Shown: positions 44,652 through 53,848 of the stretch, piece after piece | How positions within the stretch are numbered: the stretch's first letter is position 1 | Layout: each line of letters opens with the position of its first letter | Assembly (NCBI RefSeq): GCF_900110185.1 | Contig: NZ_FOCT01000003.1 | Span: forward strand, 186,001 to 250,000 | Source of the DNA: Nitrosospira multiformis | GTDB taxonomy: Bacteria; Pseudomonadota; Gammaproteobacteria; Burkholderiales; Nitrosomonadaceae | DNA: 64,000 nt | Reading direction: 5' to 3' | Made by a program: the position numbers and the translations under genes | Notes under the pieces: generated by a model | Database searches by the model: none | What the model was told of the DNA's origin: nothing | Seen by the model: only the letters and a program-made list of their open reading frames with translations

Positions 44652-44701
44652 GGAACCGCTGAACAAATCTCTCGCAGCCCTCGCACTTGTTAAGCGGCTC
44701 C
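44652..44701. terminator. Imperfect 15-bp hairpin between convergent genes
   Basis: GGAACCGCTGAACAA pairs with TTGTTAAGCGGCTCC with two mismatches, across a 20-base loop. It lies exactly between the DUF192 and ffh stops, so it likely serves both directions. Confidence 0.6.
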
Positions 44702-44702
44702 T

Positions 44703-46052
44703 TTAGCGCATGCCGGGCAGCATGCCCTTCATGCTTCGCAGCATTTTTGTCATGCCCCCCTTATTCATCATTTTCATCATTTTTTGCGCCTGCTCGAACT
44801 GCGCCAGCAGGCGATTCACCTCCTGTACCGTGACACCTGCGCCTGCAGCAATACGACGCTTGCGCGAGGCCTTGAGGATTTCCGGCTTGAGACGTTCCTG
44901 CGGAGTCATGGAATTGATGATGCCTTCGGTGCGGGCGATAACCTTATCATCGACTTTGACATTCTGGGCAGCCTGGCTCAACTGAGCCGGCAGCTTATCC
45001 ATCAGCGCCCCCATGCCGCCCATGTTTCTCATTTGCTCAAACTGCATCTTGAAATCGTTCAGGTCGAAGCTCTTGCCCGATTTCATCTTCTTGGCGAGCT
45101 TTTCGGCCTCCTGCTGATCCACCCCCCGCTGGGCTTCCTCGATCAGTCCTAGTACATCGCCCATTCCCAGAATCCGTGAGGCCATACGGTCAGGATGGAA
45201 TGGTTCCAAGCCGGTCAGCTTTTCAGCGACACCGGCGAATTTGATTGGTTTCCCCGTTACGTGAAGCACGGAAAGCGCTGCCCCGCCTCGCGCATCTCCA
45301 TCCAGCTTTGTCAGTACTACGCCGGTCAGGGGCAGCGCTTCGGAAAATGCCTTGGCGGTGTTGACGGCATCCTGTCCTTGCATGGCATCCACCACAAACA
45401 AGGTTTCGATGGGCTTCAGCAATGTTTCCAGCTCGCTGATTTCTGTCATCATTGCTTCGTCGATGGCGAGGCGTCCGGCCGTATCCACGATCATCACATC
45501 ATGGAAGTGCCGGCGCGCGAAGTTGAGGGCAGCGGCCGCAATTTCTTTCGGCTGCTGTCCAGCTTGAACCGGAAAGAACTCGGCGCCCGTTTGTCGCGCC
45601 AGCAGTTCCAGTTGCTGAATGGCCGCTGGCCGATAGGTATCGCAGGAGACAAGCAATACTTTTTTCTTTTTTTGTTCCATCAGCCACTTCGCCAGCTTTC
45701 CGCTGCTCGTGGTTTTTCCGGCGCCCTGCAATCCCGCCATGAGAATCACTGCGGGGGGGACAGTGGCAAGGTTGACATCTGCTTTCTGGCCTCCCATGAG
45801 GGCGATCAGTTCCTGGTGGACTACGCCCACCAATGCTTGTCCTGGCGTAAGGCTGCCGATTACTTCCTGACCGACTGCTTTTTCCTTTACTCGGGCAATA
45901 AATTCCTTGACCACCGGCAGGGCGACGTCAGCTTCCAGCAGCGCCATGCGCACTTCCCGCAACGCTTCCTGTATATTGGTTTCGGTCAGCCGTGCTTCAC
46001 CCCGCAAAGTCTTGATGACACCCGAAAGCCGATTGGTAAGATTGTCAAACAT
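44703..46052 (-). CDS. ffh: Signal recognition particle protein
   Basis: 449 residues, the full bacterial length. NG domain with P-loop GLQGAGKTTSSGKLA (107-121), DTYRPAAIQQL, DTAGRL and TKLDGDARGGAA; the Met-rich M domain (about 300-449) ends KMMKMMNKGGMTKMLRSMKGMLPG. It binds signal sequences and 4.5S RNA for membrane targeting. Confidence 0.97.
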   Translation of the reverse strand: MFDNLTNRLSGVIKTLRGEARLTETNIQEALREVRMALLEADVALPVVKEFIARVKEKAVGQEVIGSLTPGQALVGVVHQELIALMGGQKADVNLATVPPAVILMAGLQGAGKTTSSGKLAKWLMEQKKKKVLLVSCDTYRPAAIQQLELLARQTGAEFFPVQAGQQPKEIAAAALNFARRHFHDVMIVDTAGRLAIDEAMMTEISELETLLKPIETLFVVDAMQGQDAVNTAKAFSEALPLTGVVLTKLDGDARGGAALSVLHVTGKPIKFAGVAEKLTGLEPFHPDRMASRILGMGDVLGLIEEAQRGVDQQEAEKLAKKMKSGKSFDLNDFKMQFEQMRNMGGMGALMDKLPAQLSQAAQNVKVDDKVIARTEGIINSMTPQERLKPEILKASRKRRIAAGAGVTVQEVNRLLAQFEQAQKMMKMMNKGGMTKMLRSMKGMLPGMR

Positions 46053-46117
46053 GCAAAATGCCTCTCCGGAAAAATTGGTGTAGACTAAATGAGAGTTTCA
46101 TTTAATCTGCAATATCA

Positions 46118-46948
46118 ATGTCCGATATTTTAGCCTATCTCGCTGCCTTCCTGCTCTATGCACTGATCGGCTGGCACTTCTGGCGCACCCGGTGGAATGC
46201 TCCTGCAAGGTCAGCGGGACGTGAGGTTGCCACTGCGGGATGGGAACGGTATGTCATTGTCGCGCCCCTGGTATTGCACGGCTATACGTTGTATGAAGCG
46301 GTGTTTGCAGGGGTAGGATTGAATTTCGGCGTGGGCAGCGCGGTTTCTTCCATCGTATGGCTCACCGCCATGATTTACTGGCTATCCGGATTTTTTTATC
46401 GGCTGGAGGGGTTGCAAACACTGGTCGCCCCGGTTGCGGCCGTAGCGGTACTGCTGCCGCTGGCATTTCCTTCTCTGCGCCCCTTGGCCAATACCGAGCT
46501 CCCTGCTTTCAAGGCGCATATCTCGATTGCCATGCTGGCTTACAGCCTGCTAACCATTGCCGCACTGCATGCGTTGCTCATGGCAGTGGTGGAGCGGCGG
46601 TTGCATCACCACCCGACCTTGCCCTCGGTACTTACCAACATGCCGCCACTACTGACCATGGAAAACCTGCTGTTTCGCGTCATCTGGGTGGGGTTCATAC
46701 TACTCACGCTCACGCTCATCAGCGGTATCGTCTTTTCGGAAGAGGTCTTCGGGCAACCCCTCAAATTCACGCACAAAACCCTGTTCGGTATCATTTCATG
46801 GTGCGTGTTCGCAGCGCTGCTGGTGGGCAGGCAGCTATACGGTTGGCGCGGCCGCATTGCCATTCGCTGGACACTGAGTGGATTCATCATTCTCCTACTG
46901 GCTTATCTTGGCAGCAAGTTTGTACTGGAAGTGATCCTGCAGCGCTAG
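46118..46948 (+). CDS. Cytochrome c assembly family protein (CcsA/YpjD-like)
   Basis: 276 residues with eight hydrophobic helices. The conserved histidines fit heme-handling CcsA/CcmC proteins: KAHISIAMLAYSLLTIAALHALLMA and KFTHKTLFGIISW. A Trp-rich WWD-like motif is weak. It is probably involved in cytochrome c maturation or its regulation. Divergent from ffh, an order common in Betaproteobacteria. Confidence 0.88.
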   Translation: MSDILAYLAAFLLYALIGWHFWRTRWNAPARSAGREVATAGWERYVIVAPLVLHGYTLYEAVFAGVGLNFGVGSAVSSIVWLTAMIYWLSGFFYRLEGLQTLVAPVAAVAVLLPLAFPSLRPLANTELPAFKAHISIAMLAYSLLTIAALHALLMAVVERRLHHHPTLPSVLTNMPPLLTMENLLFRVIWVGFILLTLTLISGIVFSEEVFGQPLKFTHKTLFGIISWCVFAALLVGRQLYGWRGRIAIRWTLSGFIILLLAYLGSKFVLEVILQR

Positions 46949-47069
46949 CAGCACCTGTGCATAAAACAGTTGGGGTGGAAAAAGTGCAAGGAAATCCGGG
47001 GATGGAATCTCCAGTTATTTTGCCTTCTTTCCGCCCTGAATTTTTGTCTACTTGCAGAAAGGCTTTTTC

Positions 47070-48377
47070 TTGGAAGACATGCCGTGGTATGTGCTGCTGG
47101 CAGCACTGGCTGTTCTGTTGATTTTATCCGCATTTTTTTCTCTTTCCGAAACCAGCATGATGGCGATCAACCGTTACCGGTTGAAGTATCTTGCAAAAGA
47201 AGGCCATCGTGGCGCCCGTCTCACCAGCCAGTTGTTGCTGAATACAGACCGCCTTCTGGGGGTGATTCTGCTCGGCAATAATTTACTGAATGCGGCGGCG
47301 GCCACCCTGGTCGCGGTGATTGTGTCCATTTTCTTCGGCCACAGCGATGCGGCTCTTTTTATTGGAACGGTAGGCGTGACCTTCGCCATTCTGGTATTCA
47401 GTGAAATTACCCCGAAAGTTGTCGCCGCTGCCTATCCCGAGCGTATCGCCCTGGCATCAAGCTATGTGTTGACGCCACTACTGAAAATCTTCTCGCCTGT
47501 GGTATGGTTCATCAATCTGTTTGTAAAGGCGCTGCTTATCCTCCTGCGCCTGAAACCGCAGAGCGAGGATCTGACCCAGAAAATCAGCCTTGAGGAACTC
47601 AAAACACTCGTGCTGGAAGCAGGCCACTTCATCCGGCAAAAACACCAGAGCATGCTGCTCAATCTGTTCGATCTCGAGAACGTCACGGTTGACGACGTCA
47701 TGGTGCCACGCGGCCAGATCGAGGCAATAGACCTCGAAGACGACGATGAGAGCATCCGGGATCAACTGCTCACGTGTTATCACACACGTCTGCCGGTATA
47801 CCGCGGTACGATGGATAACGTTACCGGAATAATTCATGTACGCAAGGTGCTCAACCAGATGAGAAGCGAGGAAATCACGGCCGCTACACTCGAGAAAATC
47901 ATGCGCGAGCCTTACTTCATTCCCTCTGGAACACCATTGTTCTCGCAACTGCAATTATTCCAGGAAAACCGCGAGCGCGTCGGCCTGATCGTGGACGAGT
48001 ATGGGGAGTGGATGGGGCTGGTGACGCTGGAGGATATAGTCGAAGAAATCATCGGAGAATTCACCACACATGCACCTTCGCAGGCTGGGAACTTCCTGAA
48101 ACAGGAAGACGGCAGTGTAATCGTGGAAGGCAGCAGCCTGCTGCGCGACCTCAACCGCAAGCTTGGCTGGAACCTGCCTCTGGGTGGCCCCAAGACGTTG
48201 AACGGACTCATTCTCGAACATTTCCAGGACATTCCTGAAGCCGGCACCAGCGTGAAAATCGCCGGTTATCCCATGGAAATCATCCAGACGCAGGATCGCG
48301 TGGTAAAAGTGGTACGAATCTTTCCCCCATTAGTGCCGATCGAGGAGAAGGTTCCCGACTTCGACGTGCAACCGTAA
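47070..48377 (+). CDS. CNNM/CorC-family transporter-like protein
   Basis: About 435 residues. The start is taken at TTG in the MEDMPWYVLL context seen in relatives, with AGAAAGG nine bases upstream; another TTG six codons earlier is also open. The DUF21 membrane domain has four helices with LSALFSLSETSMMAINRYRLKYLAKEGHRGA in parts, a CBS pair follows (VDDVMVPRGQIEAIDLEDD, LPVYRGTMDNVTGIIHVRKVL) and the CorC_HlyC domain ends the protein. Likely Mg or Co efflux or ion homeostasis. Confidence 0.92.
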   Translation: MEDMPWYVLLAALAVLLILSAFFSLSETSMMAINRYRLKYLAKEGHRGARLTSQLLLNTDRLLGVILLGNNLLNAAAATLVAVIVSIFFGHSDAALFIGTVGVTFAILVFSEITPKVVAAAYPERIALASSYVLTPLLKIFSPVVWFINLFVKALLILLRLKPQSEDLTQKISLEELKTLVLEAGHFIRQKHQSMLLNLFDLENVTVDDVMVPRGQIEAIDLEDDDESIRDQLLTCYHTRLPVYRGTMDNVTGIIHVRKVLNQMRSEEITAATLEKIMREPYFIPSGTPLFSQLQLFQENRERVGLIVDEYGEWMGLVTLEDIVEEIIGEFTTHAPSQAGNFLKQEDGSVIVEGSSLLRDLNRKLGWNLPLGGPKTLNGLILEHFQDIPEAGTSVKIAGYPMEIIQTQDRVVKVVRIFPPLVPIEEKVPDFDVQP

Positions 48378-48397
48378 TTCCCGGGGATGTCTTTTAG

Positions 48398-49306
48398 ATG
48401 TCTTTTATTTTCGTGCTGCAACACTCTCCGGCGTTCTTTGTCTCGTTCTGCGCTCTCATTGGCCTGATCGTCGGCAGTTTTTTGAATGTGGTTATCTACC
48501 GCCTGCCGAGAATGCTGGAGCGGGAATGGCAGCAACAGTGCGCCGAACTGCACGCGGAACTGTCCTCAGGAACAAACGGGACAGAGCCAGCACACGAACC
48601 GCATGAAGCCTTTGCAGCGGGGCCGGCTTTCAATCTCATTACGCCGCCTTCCAATTGTCCCAATTGTGGGCATAGGATTACGGCGCTCGAAAATATTCCA
48701 CTCATCAGTTACATCGCGCTCAGAGGGCGCTGCTCGCAGTGCCGCGCCGCCATTTCCATGCGCTATCCCGTTGTGGAAGGGTTAACCGCAGCTCTGAGCG
48801 GCCTAGTCGCTTGGCATTTTGGTTATGGGGTTATTGCTTTTGCGGCGCTTGCGCTTGTATGGGCCATGATTGCGCTTGCTTTCATCGACCTGGATACTCA
48901 ACTGCTGCCCAATGACATCACTATGCCCTTGTTATGGGGAGGGTTACTGATTAACTTGGGAGGGGGGTTTGCAGATATCCATTCTGCTGTGATTGGCGGC
49001 GTGGTGGGATATCTTGCCCTGTGGTCGGTGTATTGGGGCTATAAACTCCTGACCGGCAGAGAGGGAATGGGTTATGGGGACTTCAAGTTGCTGGCTGCCA
49101 TTGGCGCCTGGCTGGGATGGCAAATGCTGCCTCTGGTGATTCTGTTTTCATCCCTCGTGGGAAGCATGGCAGGGCTTGGCCTGATGCTGACAGCAAAGCA
49201 CGGGCGTCATGTCCCTATTCCATTCGGACCTTATCTGGTGTCTGGGGGAATCGTGGCCCTGTTTTGGGGAAACGAGATCAATAGAGCTTACCTGGGGTCA
49301 TTTTAG
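48398..49306 (+). CDS. pilD: Prepilin leader peptidase/N-methyltransferase
   Basis: 302 residues with about eight membrane helices. N-terminal GLIVGSFLNVVIYRLPRMLEREW, the two CxxC pairs (CPNCGHRITALENIPLISYIALRGRCSQC in pieces) and the two aspartates of the GxGD-type protease (FIDLDTQLLPND and MGYGDFKLL) are present. It cleaves and methylates type IV pilins or type II pseudopilins. No pilin or pilus ATPase genes are in the window. Its 3' end is four bases before coaE. Confidence 0.96.
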   Translation: MSFIFVLQHSPAFFVSFCALIGLIVGSFLNVVIYRLPRMLEREWQQQCAELHAELSSGTNGTEPAHEPHEAFAAGPAFNLITPPSNCPNCGHRITALENIPLISYIALRGRCSQCRAAISMRYPVVEGLTAALSGLVAWHFGYGVIAFAALALVWAMIALAFIDLDTQLLPNDITMPLLWGGLLINLGGGFADIHSAVIGGVVGYLALWSVYWGYKLLTGREGMGYGDFKLLAAIGAWLGWQMLPLVILFSSLVGSMAGLGLMLTAKHGRHVPIPFGPYLVSGGIVALFWGNEINRAYLGSF

Positions 49307-49310
49307 CGCC

Positions 49311-49913
49311 ATGCTGGTAATCGGCCTGACCGGGGGCATTGGCAGCGGTAAAACCAGCGCTGCCAATATTTTTTTCGCGCTCGGCGCCGGTGTGATCGAT
49401 ACCGACGAGATTGCGCATGAACTTACTCAGCCGGGAGGGGGTAGCCTGCTTGCCATCCGGCGAGCGTTCGGGGAGAAATACATCACGCCGGAGGGGGCCC
49501 TGAACCGCAAGGAAATGCGTAACCTCGTGTTCAATGACACGGATGCGCGTCGCAAACTGGAGGCTATTCTTCACCCGCTCATCCGGAACGAAGTGTCGCA
49601 GAGAGTAGAACTTGCTCAGGCGCCTTACCTGATAGTCGTGGTTCCGCTGCTGCTTGAGACCGGCCACTACCGGGGAATAGTCCAGCGCGTTCTGGTGGTG
49701 GATTGCAGCGAAGGTGTGCAGATCAGCCGCGCCACTGCGCGCAGTGGAATGGATGAACAGGCAGTGCGGGCCATCATGGCTGCACAGGTTTCGCGTGACG
49801 AACGGTTGGGGCAGGCGGATGATGTGATTGTCAACGATGCCGACCTTCTCAACCTCGAGCGGCAGGTACGGGCTTTGCACGAGAAATATATGACGCTGGC
49901 CCAGGGAAGTTGA
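49311..49913 (+). CDS. coaE: Dephospho-CoA kinase
   Basis: 200 residues from the ATG at MLVIGLTGGIGSGKT, just after pilD. P-loop GGIGSGKT (8-15), IDTDEIAHELTQPGG, HPLIRNEV and the C-terminal QVSRDERLGQADDVIVNDADLLNLERQV pattern. Final step of coenzyme A synthesis. Complements coaBC in the same window. Confidence 0.97.
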   Translation: MLVIGLTGGIGSGKTSAANIFFALGAGVIDTDEIAHELTQPGGGSLLAIRRAFGEKYITPEGALNRKEMRNLVFNDTDARRKLEAILHPLIRNEVSQRVELAQAPYLIVVVPLLLETGHYRGIVQRVLVVDCSEGVQISRATARSGMDEQAVRAIMAAQVSRDERLGQADDVIVNDADLLNLERQVRALHEKYMTLAQGS

Positions 49914-50037
49914 TTTCAACGCGCCAAGCTGGTTCCCTGCAGGGCTTCACATTTGTTGCCCACGGATTTGGCTGCTAAAATAAGAATTTGGAACAACACC
50001 CATCTGCAGTTGCGGTTCTCTGCTCTGGGCCTCTATC

Positions 50038-50793
50038 GTGATCCGTTACGAACATCCTCTCAATGAACGCGTTCGCACGCTCCTGCGCCTTGAGGACTTG
50101 TTTGACAAGATAGCGTTCTTTTCTGCGCAGGAAGAGCCCTATGATCACCACGCTGCACTTGTCACCCTGTTCGAGATTCTCGACGTGACAGGCCGCGCAG
50201 ACATGAAGTCGGAACTGCTGCAGGAATTGGATCGGCAGAAGCAGGCGCTGGAATTGTTGCGTAAAAGCCTGGAGAATCCGGAAGGCGAACTGGACGAGAT
50301 GCTGGATGACATTCAGATCTCCTCCCAGGATCTGCGGGCTGTTGCTGGAAAAATCGGAGAACACATGCGCGACAACGAGTGGCTGATGGGCATCAAGCAG
50401 CGTGTCGGCATACCCGGAGGGGCATGCGAATTTGATTTGCCTTCATATCGCTACTGGTTGCATCTCGACCCGGAAGTGCGACGAAGCGACCTGAATGAAT
50501 GGATCGCGCCGCTGCTGCCAATCGAGAAAAGTTTCCGTATCCTTTTGCGTCTGCTGCGGGACAGCGGAAAAACCGATAACTACACCGCGAATAAGGGCAT
50601 GTTCCAGCAGATGGGAGCGGGGAGGACGGTGCACCTGCTATCCCTCGAGCTGGACGAAAGCCTGCCCTGCGTTCCTGAGATCAGTGCGCACAAATTTGCT
50701 CTGACCATTCGCTTCGTTGTTTCCAGCTCTATACAGAAAACCAGGCTATACGAAGAAGATGTGGAGTTTGAATTGACTTCCTGCACTCTTTAG
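50038..50793 (+). CDS. zapD: Cell division protein ZapD
   Basis: 251 residues from GTG. The DUF1342 pattern (YEHPLNERVRTLLRLEDLFDK at the start; CEFDLPSYRYWLHLDPEVRRSDLNEWIAPLLPIEKSF in the middle) is complete. ZapD crosslinks FtsZ filaments. The usual pilD-coaE-zapD order is kept, but the yacG gene that normally follows is not seen here. A terminator follows. Confidence 0.95.
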   Translation: MIRYEHPLNERVRTLLRLEDLFDKIAFFSAQEEPYDHHAALVTLFEILDVTGRADMKSELLQELDRQKQALELLRKSLENPEGELDEMLDDIQISSQDLRAVAGKIGEHMRDNEWLMGIKQRVGIPGGACEFDLPSYRYWLHLDPEVRRSDLNEWIAPLLPIEKSFRILLRLLRDSGKTDNYTANKGMFQQMGAGRTVHLLSLELDESLPCVPEISAHKFALTIRFVVSSSIQKTRLYEEDVEFELTSCTL

Positions 50794-50795
50794 GA

Positions 50796-50826
50796 GAAAT
50801 GGATTCTCTATCCATTTCTTTGTTTT
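50796..50826 (+). terminator. Intrinsic terminator after zapD
   Basis: GAAATGGA-ttctcta-TCCATTTC followed by TTTGTTTTT, a stem with U-rich tail right after the stop codon. Confidence 0.85.
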
Positions 50827-50875
50827 TCAGGCGCGTTATTGTTCACGCTGCTTTTCTGCCAGGGCGCACGTCCTT

Positions 50876-51100
50876 CTAGGCGAGTCTTCCGGTGTTCTGC
50901 TCGCGCTGGCAATCAATACAGCGTTTGGCGGTCGGATAAGCCGGCAACCGCTCATATCAGATATCGCTCCGGCAGTTTGTGACTCACCGTATGTTCCTGC
51001 CCTGATTCGATCCCAACCCGCGACAATATCGCAAATGTCCTGTAGGTTCTGCCGAATGAGTGCCTCGTTGACGGCAGACAGGGAATCGAGTGCTGGCGCG
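50876..51100 (-). pseudogene. Decayed TraR/DksA-type zinc-finger gene
   Basis: Two frames on the minus strand together recall the TraR/DksA C4 zinc-finger family: an upstream piece ALDSLSAVNEALIRQNLQDI with DRIRAGTYG, and a downstream piece YERLPAYPTAKRCIDCQREQ ending at TAG. Between them the frame shifts, the first Cys pair is lost, and a TGA at 50957-50959 sits where Ser is usual (I-*-YERL). The gene is therefore broken. It lies just downstream of the sigma-54-like gene. Confidence 0.7.
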
Positions 51101-51133
51101 AAAATTTGGAGAGGGAATCTGGAGACGGGAGAA

Positions 51134-52192
51134 TCAGTGTTCCAGAAAGAGCTTGTTCTTGCTCATGCTATGCTTTTTCAGCAACTTCCCGAACGCGCGG
51201 CGATCTTTTCCGACAAGGCTCGCAGCTCTTGTCACGTTACCGTGCGCTCTGATCATGGCTTCGGCAAGGTAATATTGTTCAAAAGCTGCTATGGCGCGGT
51301 TTTTAGCCTCAGTAAAACTCAAGCCGTTCAACTCGGGGAGGCGGCGGTCAAACCCGGATCGCCGTTCGACCAGTGTGGGCGCGAGCGATGCGATATTTAT
51401 GACAGGTTCGTCGGCGAGAAGATACTCGCGATAGATCAGATTTTCCAGTTCCCGTATATTTCCGGGCCAACTGTATTTGTCGAACCATGCGACTGTATTC
51501 GGATGTAAGGTTTTGTTGCCACGGTTAAAACGCGCGGAGCATTCGCGCAGGAAGTAATCTGCTAACAGAGCCGCGTCACCTTGGCGCTCACGGAGTGGCG
51601 GCAGGGTGAGATACATGATTTTAAGGCGAAACAGAAGATCAAGCCGGAATTCGCCTTTCTCGGCCAAATACCCCAAATTTCTGTTACTGGCAATAATTAT
51701 TCTCACCTTTGCAGAGCGCGCTGTGCCGCCTCCCAGCGGAAGGTATTCCTGATCCTGGAAGAATCGCAGCAGAGTAACCTGCGCCTTGGGAGATAACGCA
51801 TCTACTTCATCCAGGAAGAGTGTGCCGGACCGCGCGTGGGCAATCAGATTCGGGCATTTCGACTGAGCCCCGCTACAGGAGTCCCTTTCGTGTCCGAACA
51901 GTTCGTTTTCAATCAGGGTATCCGGGATAGCGCGGCAATTTATCGGCACAAACGGCCTGTCTCGCCTCGCGCCGCTTTCGTGAATTGCCCGTGCGGCCAG
52001 TTCTTTTCCTGTGCCTGTTTCGCCTTCGATAAGAACAGGTGCGTCGCAACCTGCAATTTTCTCAATGAACTGGGTAACCTTTACGAAGGCAGGAGATTGT
52101 CCAATCATGTTCTCTGCACCTGGAGGCGGGAAAATTAATCGATTCTTACTTAAGAGACTCAAAAAAGCTGTGTGGAACTCATCTTTCTGCAT
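51134..52192 (-). CDS. Sigma-54 activator-like AAA+ protein lacking the GAFTGA motif
   Basis: 352 residues. No receiver domain, only a 25-residue lead, then the central AAA+ domain: Walker A GETGTGKE (57-64), Walker B GTLFLDEVD (123-131), arginine-finger region FRLDLLFRL (182-190), WPGNIRELENLIY (242-254). A Fis-type HTH ends it (NVTRAASLVGKDRRAFGKLLKKH). Where GAFTGA should follow ELFGHE, the sequence is RDSCSGA, so contact with sigma-54 is probably altered or lost. It may act as a sigma-70 regulator, as in TyrR-like proteins, or be drifting. Confidence 0.85.
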   Translation of the reverse strand: MQKDEFHTAFLSLLSKNRLIFPPPGAENMIGQSPAFVKVTQFIEKIAGCDAPVLIEGETGTGKELAARAIHESGARRDRPFVPINCRAIPDTLIENELFGHERDSCSGAQSKCPNLIAHARSGTLFLDEVDALSPKAQVTLLRFFQDQEYLPLGGGTARSAKVRIIIASNRNLGYLAEKGEFRLDLLFRLKIMYLTLPPLRERQGDAALLADYFLRECSARFNRGNKTLHPNTVAWFDKYSWPGNIRELENLIYREYLLADEPVINIASLAPTLVERRSGFDRRLPELNGLSFTEAKNRAIAAFEQYYLAEAMIRAHGNVTRAASLVGKDRRAFGKLLKKHSMSKNKLFLEH

Positions 52193-52260
52193 GGCTCCGT
52201 GGTATAACTATTAAAGGACAAGATTAAATACGTCGGTAGCTGTAAAATCTTACAGGTTAA

Positions 52261-52280
52261 GGGTACCCAGGGGTACCCAG
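52261..52280. repeat. Tandem GGGTACCC palindromes
   Basis: GGGTACCCAG occurs twice in direct order, each unit holding the perfect palindrome GGGTACCC. It lies in the 209-base space between the sigma-54-like gene and ispD, about 120 bases before ispD, and could be a binding site for a dimeric regulator. Confidence 0.5.
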
Positions 52281-52401
52281 GCAGCCCGGTGTTTCCTCGC
52301 ATGTTTCCGTCGTATTTCCATTGCCAATTTTCACGGTCTAACAAATATTCACGTGCCTGCCTTCGTTTGGCCCATCAATTCAGCTACTTCCCGTAATACC
52401 A

Positions 52402-53097
52402 ATGCAAAATTTCTTCGCACTTATTCCGGCGGCAGGTTCAGGCTCGCGCATGGGCGATCAGATGCCCAAGCAATACTTGACCCTGGCAGGAAAACCCATG
52501 ATCTGTCATGCGCTAGCAACGTTATGCAACTCGCCGCGGCTTTCCCAGGTCTTTGTTGTGCTGTCCCCGGGAGATGGAGAGTGGGCGCGGCATGACTGGT
52601 CAGAATTCTCAAACAAGCTATCGATGCTCGAATGCGGGGGAGCTACGCGGGCCGAGACCGTGCTGAATGGTTTAAAAGCAGCACAGGAAGGGGCGGCGAT
52701 CGAGGATGATGACTGGGTGCTGGTCCATGATGCTGCACGGCCCTGTTTAGGAGGGAAGCTTCTGGATAAACTGATGGATGAACTGGAAGAGGATGAAGTG
52801 GGTGGATTACTCGCGGTTCCGGTCGCAGACACCTTGAAGCGAAGCGATCCCACTTGCCGGGTTGAACGTACAGAACCGAGGGAAGGTCTTTGGCAGGCCC
52901 AAACACCGCAGATGTTCCGGTACCGAACGCTGGTGGACGCCCTGAGCAGGGCTGGAGGTGTAACCATGACGGACGATGCAGGCGCGATCGAAGCACTGGG
53001 TCTGCGCCCAAAACTGGTTGTGAGCGATGCCCGCAACCTGAAAGTTACTTATCCTCAGGATCTCGCGTTGGCGGAGTTGATACTGAAAAATCTATAA
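52402..53097 (+). CDS. ispD: 2-C-methyl-D-erythritol 4-phosphate cytidylyltransferase
   Basis: 231 residues. Nucleotide-binding [21 protein letters not shown] (6-26), [21 protein letters not shown] and the C-terminal [22 protein letters not shown]. Third step of the MEP isoprenoid pathway. It precedes ispF by 180-odd bases, the normal order. Confidence 0.97.
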   Translation: MQNFFALIPAAGSGSRMGDQMPKQYLTLAGKPMICHALATLCNSPRLSQVFVVLSPGDGEWARHDWSEFSNKLSMLECGGATRAETVLNGLKAAQEGAAIEDDDWVLVHDAARPCLGGKLLDKLMDELEEDEVGGLLAVPVADTLKRSDPTCRVERTEPREGLWQAQTPQMFRYRTLVDALSRAGGVTMTDDAGAIEALGLRPKLVVSDARNLKVTYPQDLALAELILKNL

Positions 53098-53177
53098 GTA
53101 GTGTAATGAGGGTAGGCGGTTTATTAGCCAGTTGAAAGCAGTTGTAGATCCAGGTGTCGGGTGAACAAGATGTCGGG

Positions 53178-53219
53178 CAAAGCCTGAGAGTCGCGCAAAG
53201 CCTGAGAGTCGCGCAAAGC
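53178..53219. repeat. 18-bp tandem repeat between ispD and ispF
   Basis: CAAAGCCTGAGAGTCGCG occurs twice followed by CAAAGC. Non-coding, with no obvious secondary structure. Confidence 0.8.
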
Positions 53220-53282
53220 ACCGATTACTAGCGGCTACTGTTTTCTCATGTTTTTCCCGGAATTAAACAAGAAGAGGTGATA

Positions 53283-53780
53283 GTGGGCGGGTTCAGAATC
53301 GGGCAGGGTTTTGATGTACACCAGTTAGTCGAGGGCCGCAAGCTTGTTATCGGCGGAGTGACTATTCCCTACGAGAAAGGTTTGCTGGGACATTCCGATG
53401 CGGATGTGCTGCTGCATGCAATATGCGACGCGGTACTGGGAGCTGCGGCACTGGGGGATATCGGCCGGCATTTTTCTGACACTGATCCGCGTTACAGGAA
53501 TATCGACAGCCGCGTACTACTGCAGAATGTGGGCAGCCTCCTTGCGGAGCGCGGCTATAGGGTGGTGAATGTCGATGCCACCATCATTGCGCAGGCACCC
53601 AGGATGGCGTCCCATATCCCCTCAATGATCGCAAATATTGCGCAGGACCTGCGAATGCAGTCCGGAGATGTCAACGTCAAGGCCAAGACGGCCGAACGTC
53701 TTGGCCCGGTGGGGCGGGGTGAGGGAATAGAGGCGGAAGCGGTATGCCTGATTACCCGCATGAATCAAACGACTGACTGA
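53283..53780 (+). CDS. ispF: 2-C-methyl-D-erythritol 2,4-cyclodiphosphate synthase
   Basis: 165 residues from the GTG with AAGAGG at suitable spacing (a GTG two codons earlier is also possible). Zinc ligands in [12 protein letters not shown], and [51 protein letters not shown] and [19 protein letters not shown] ending (here [14 protein letters not shown]). Works after IspD and IspE in isoprenoid synthesis. Confidence 0.97.
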   Translation: MGGFRIGQGFDVHQLVEGRKLVIGGVTIPYEKGLLGHSDADVLLHAICDAVLGAAALGDIGRHFSDTDPRYRNIDSRVLLQNVGSLLAERGYRVVNVDATIIAQAPRMASHIPSMIANIAQDLRMQSGDVNVKAKTAERLGPVGRGEGIEAEAVCLITRMNQTTD

Positions 53781-53848
53781 GGATGGAAACGGAGCGGAAA
53801 GCAATCGGCGAAGGGCGGTAGATGACTGGGGGATGAGCGGAAACCCGG

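Noticed and set aside
53178..53219. Possible CRISPR-like repeats between ispD and ispF
   Set aside because: The two 18-base copies are directly adjacent without spacers; a simple tandem duplication.
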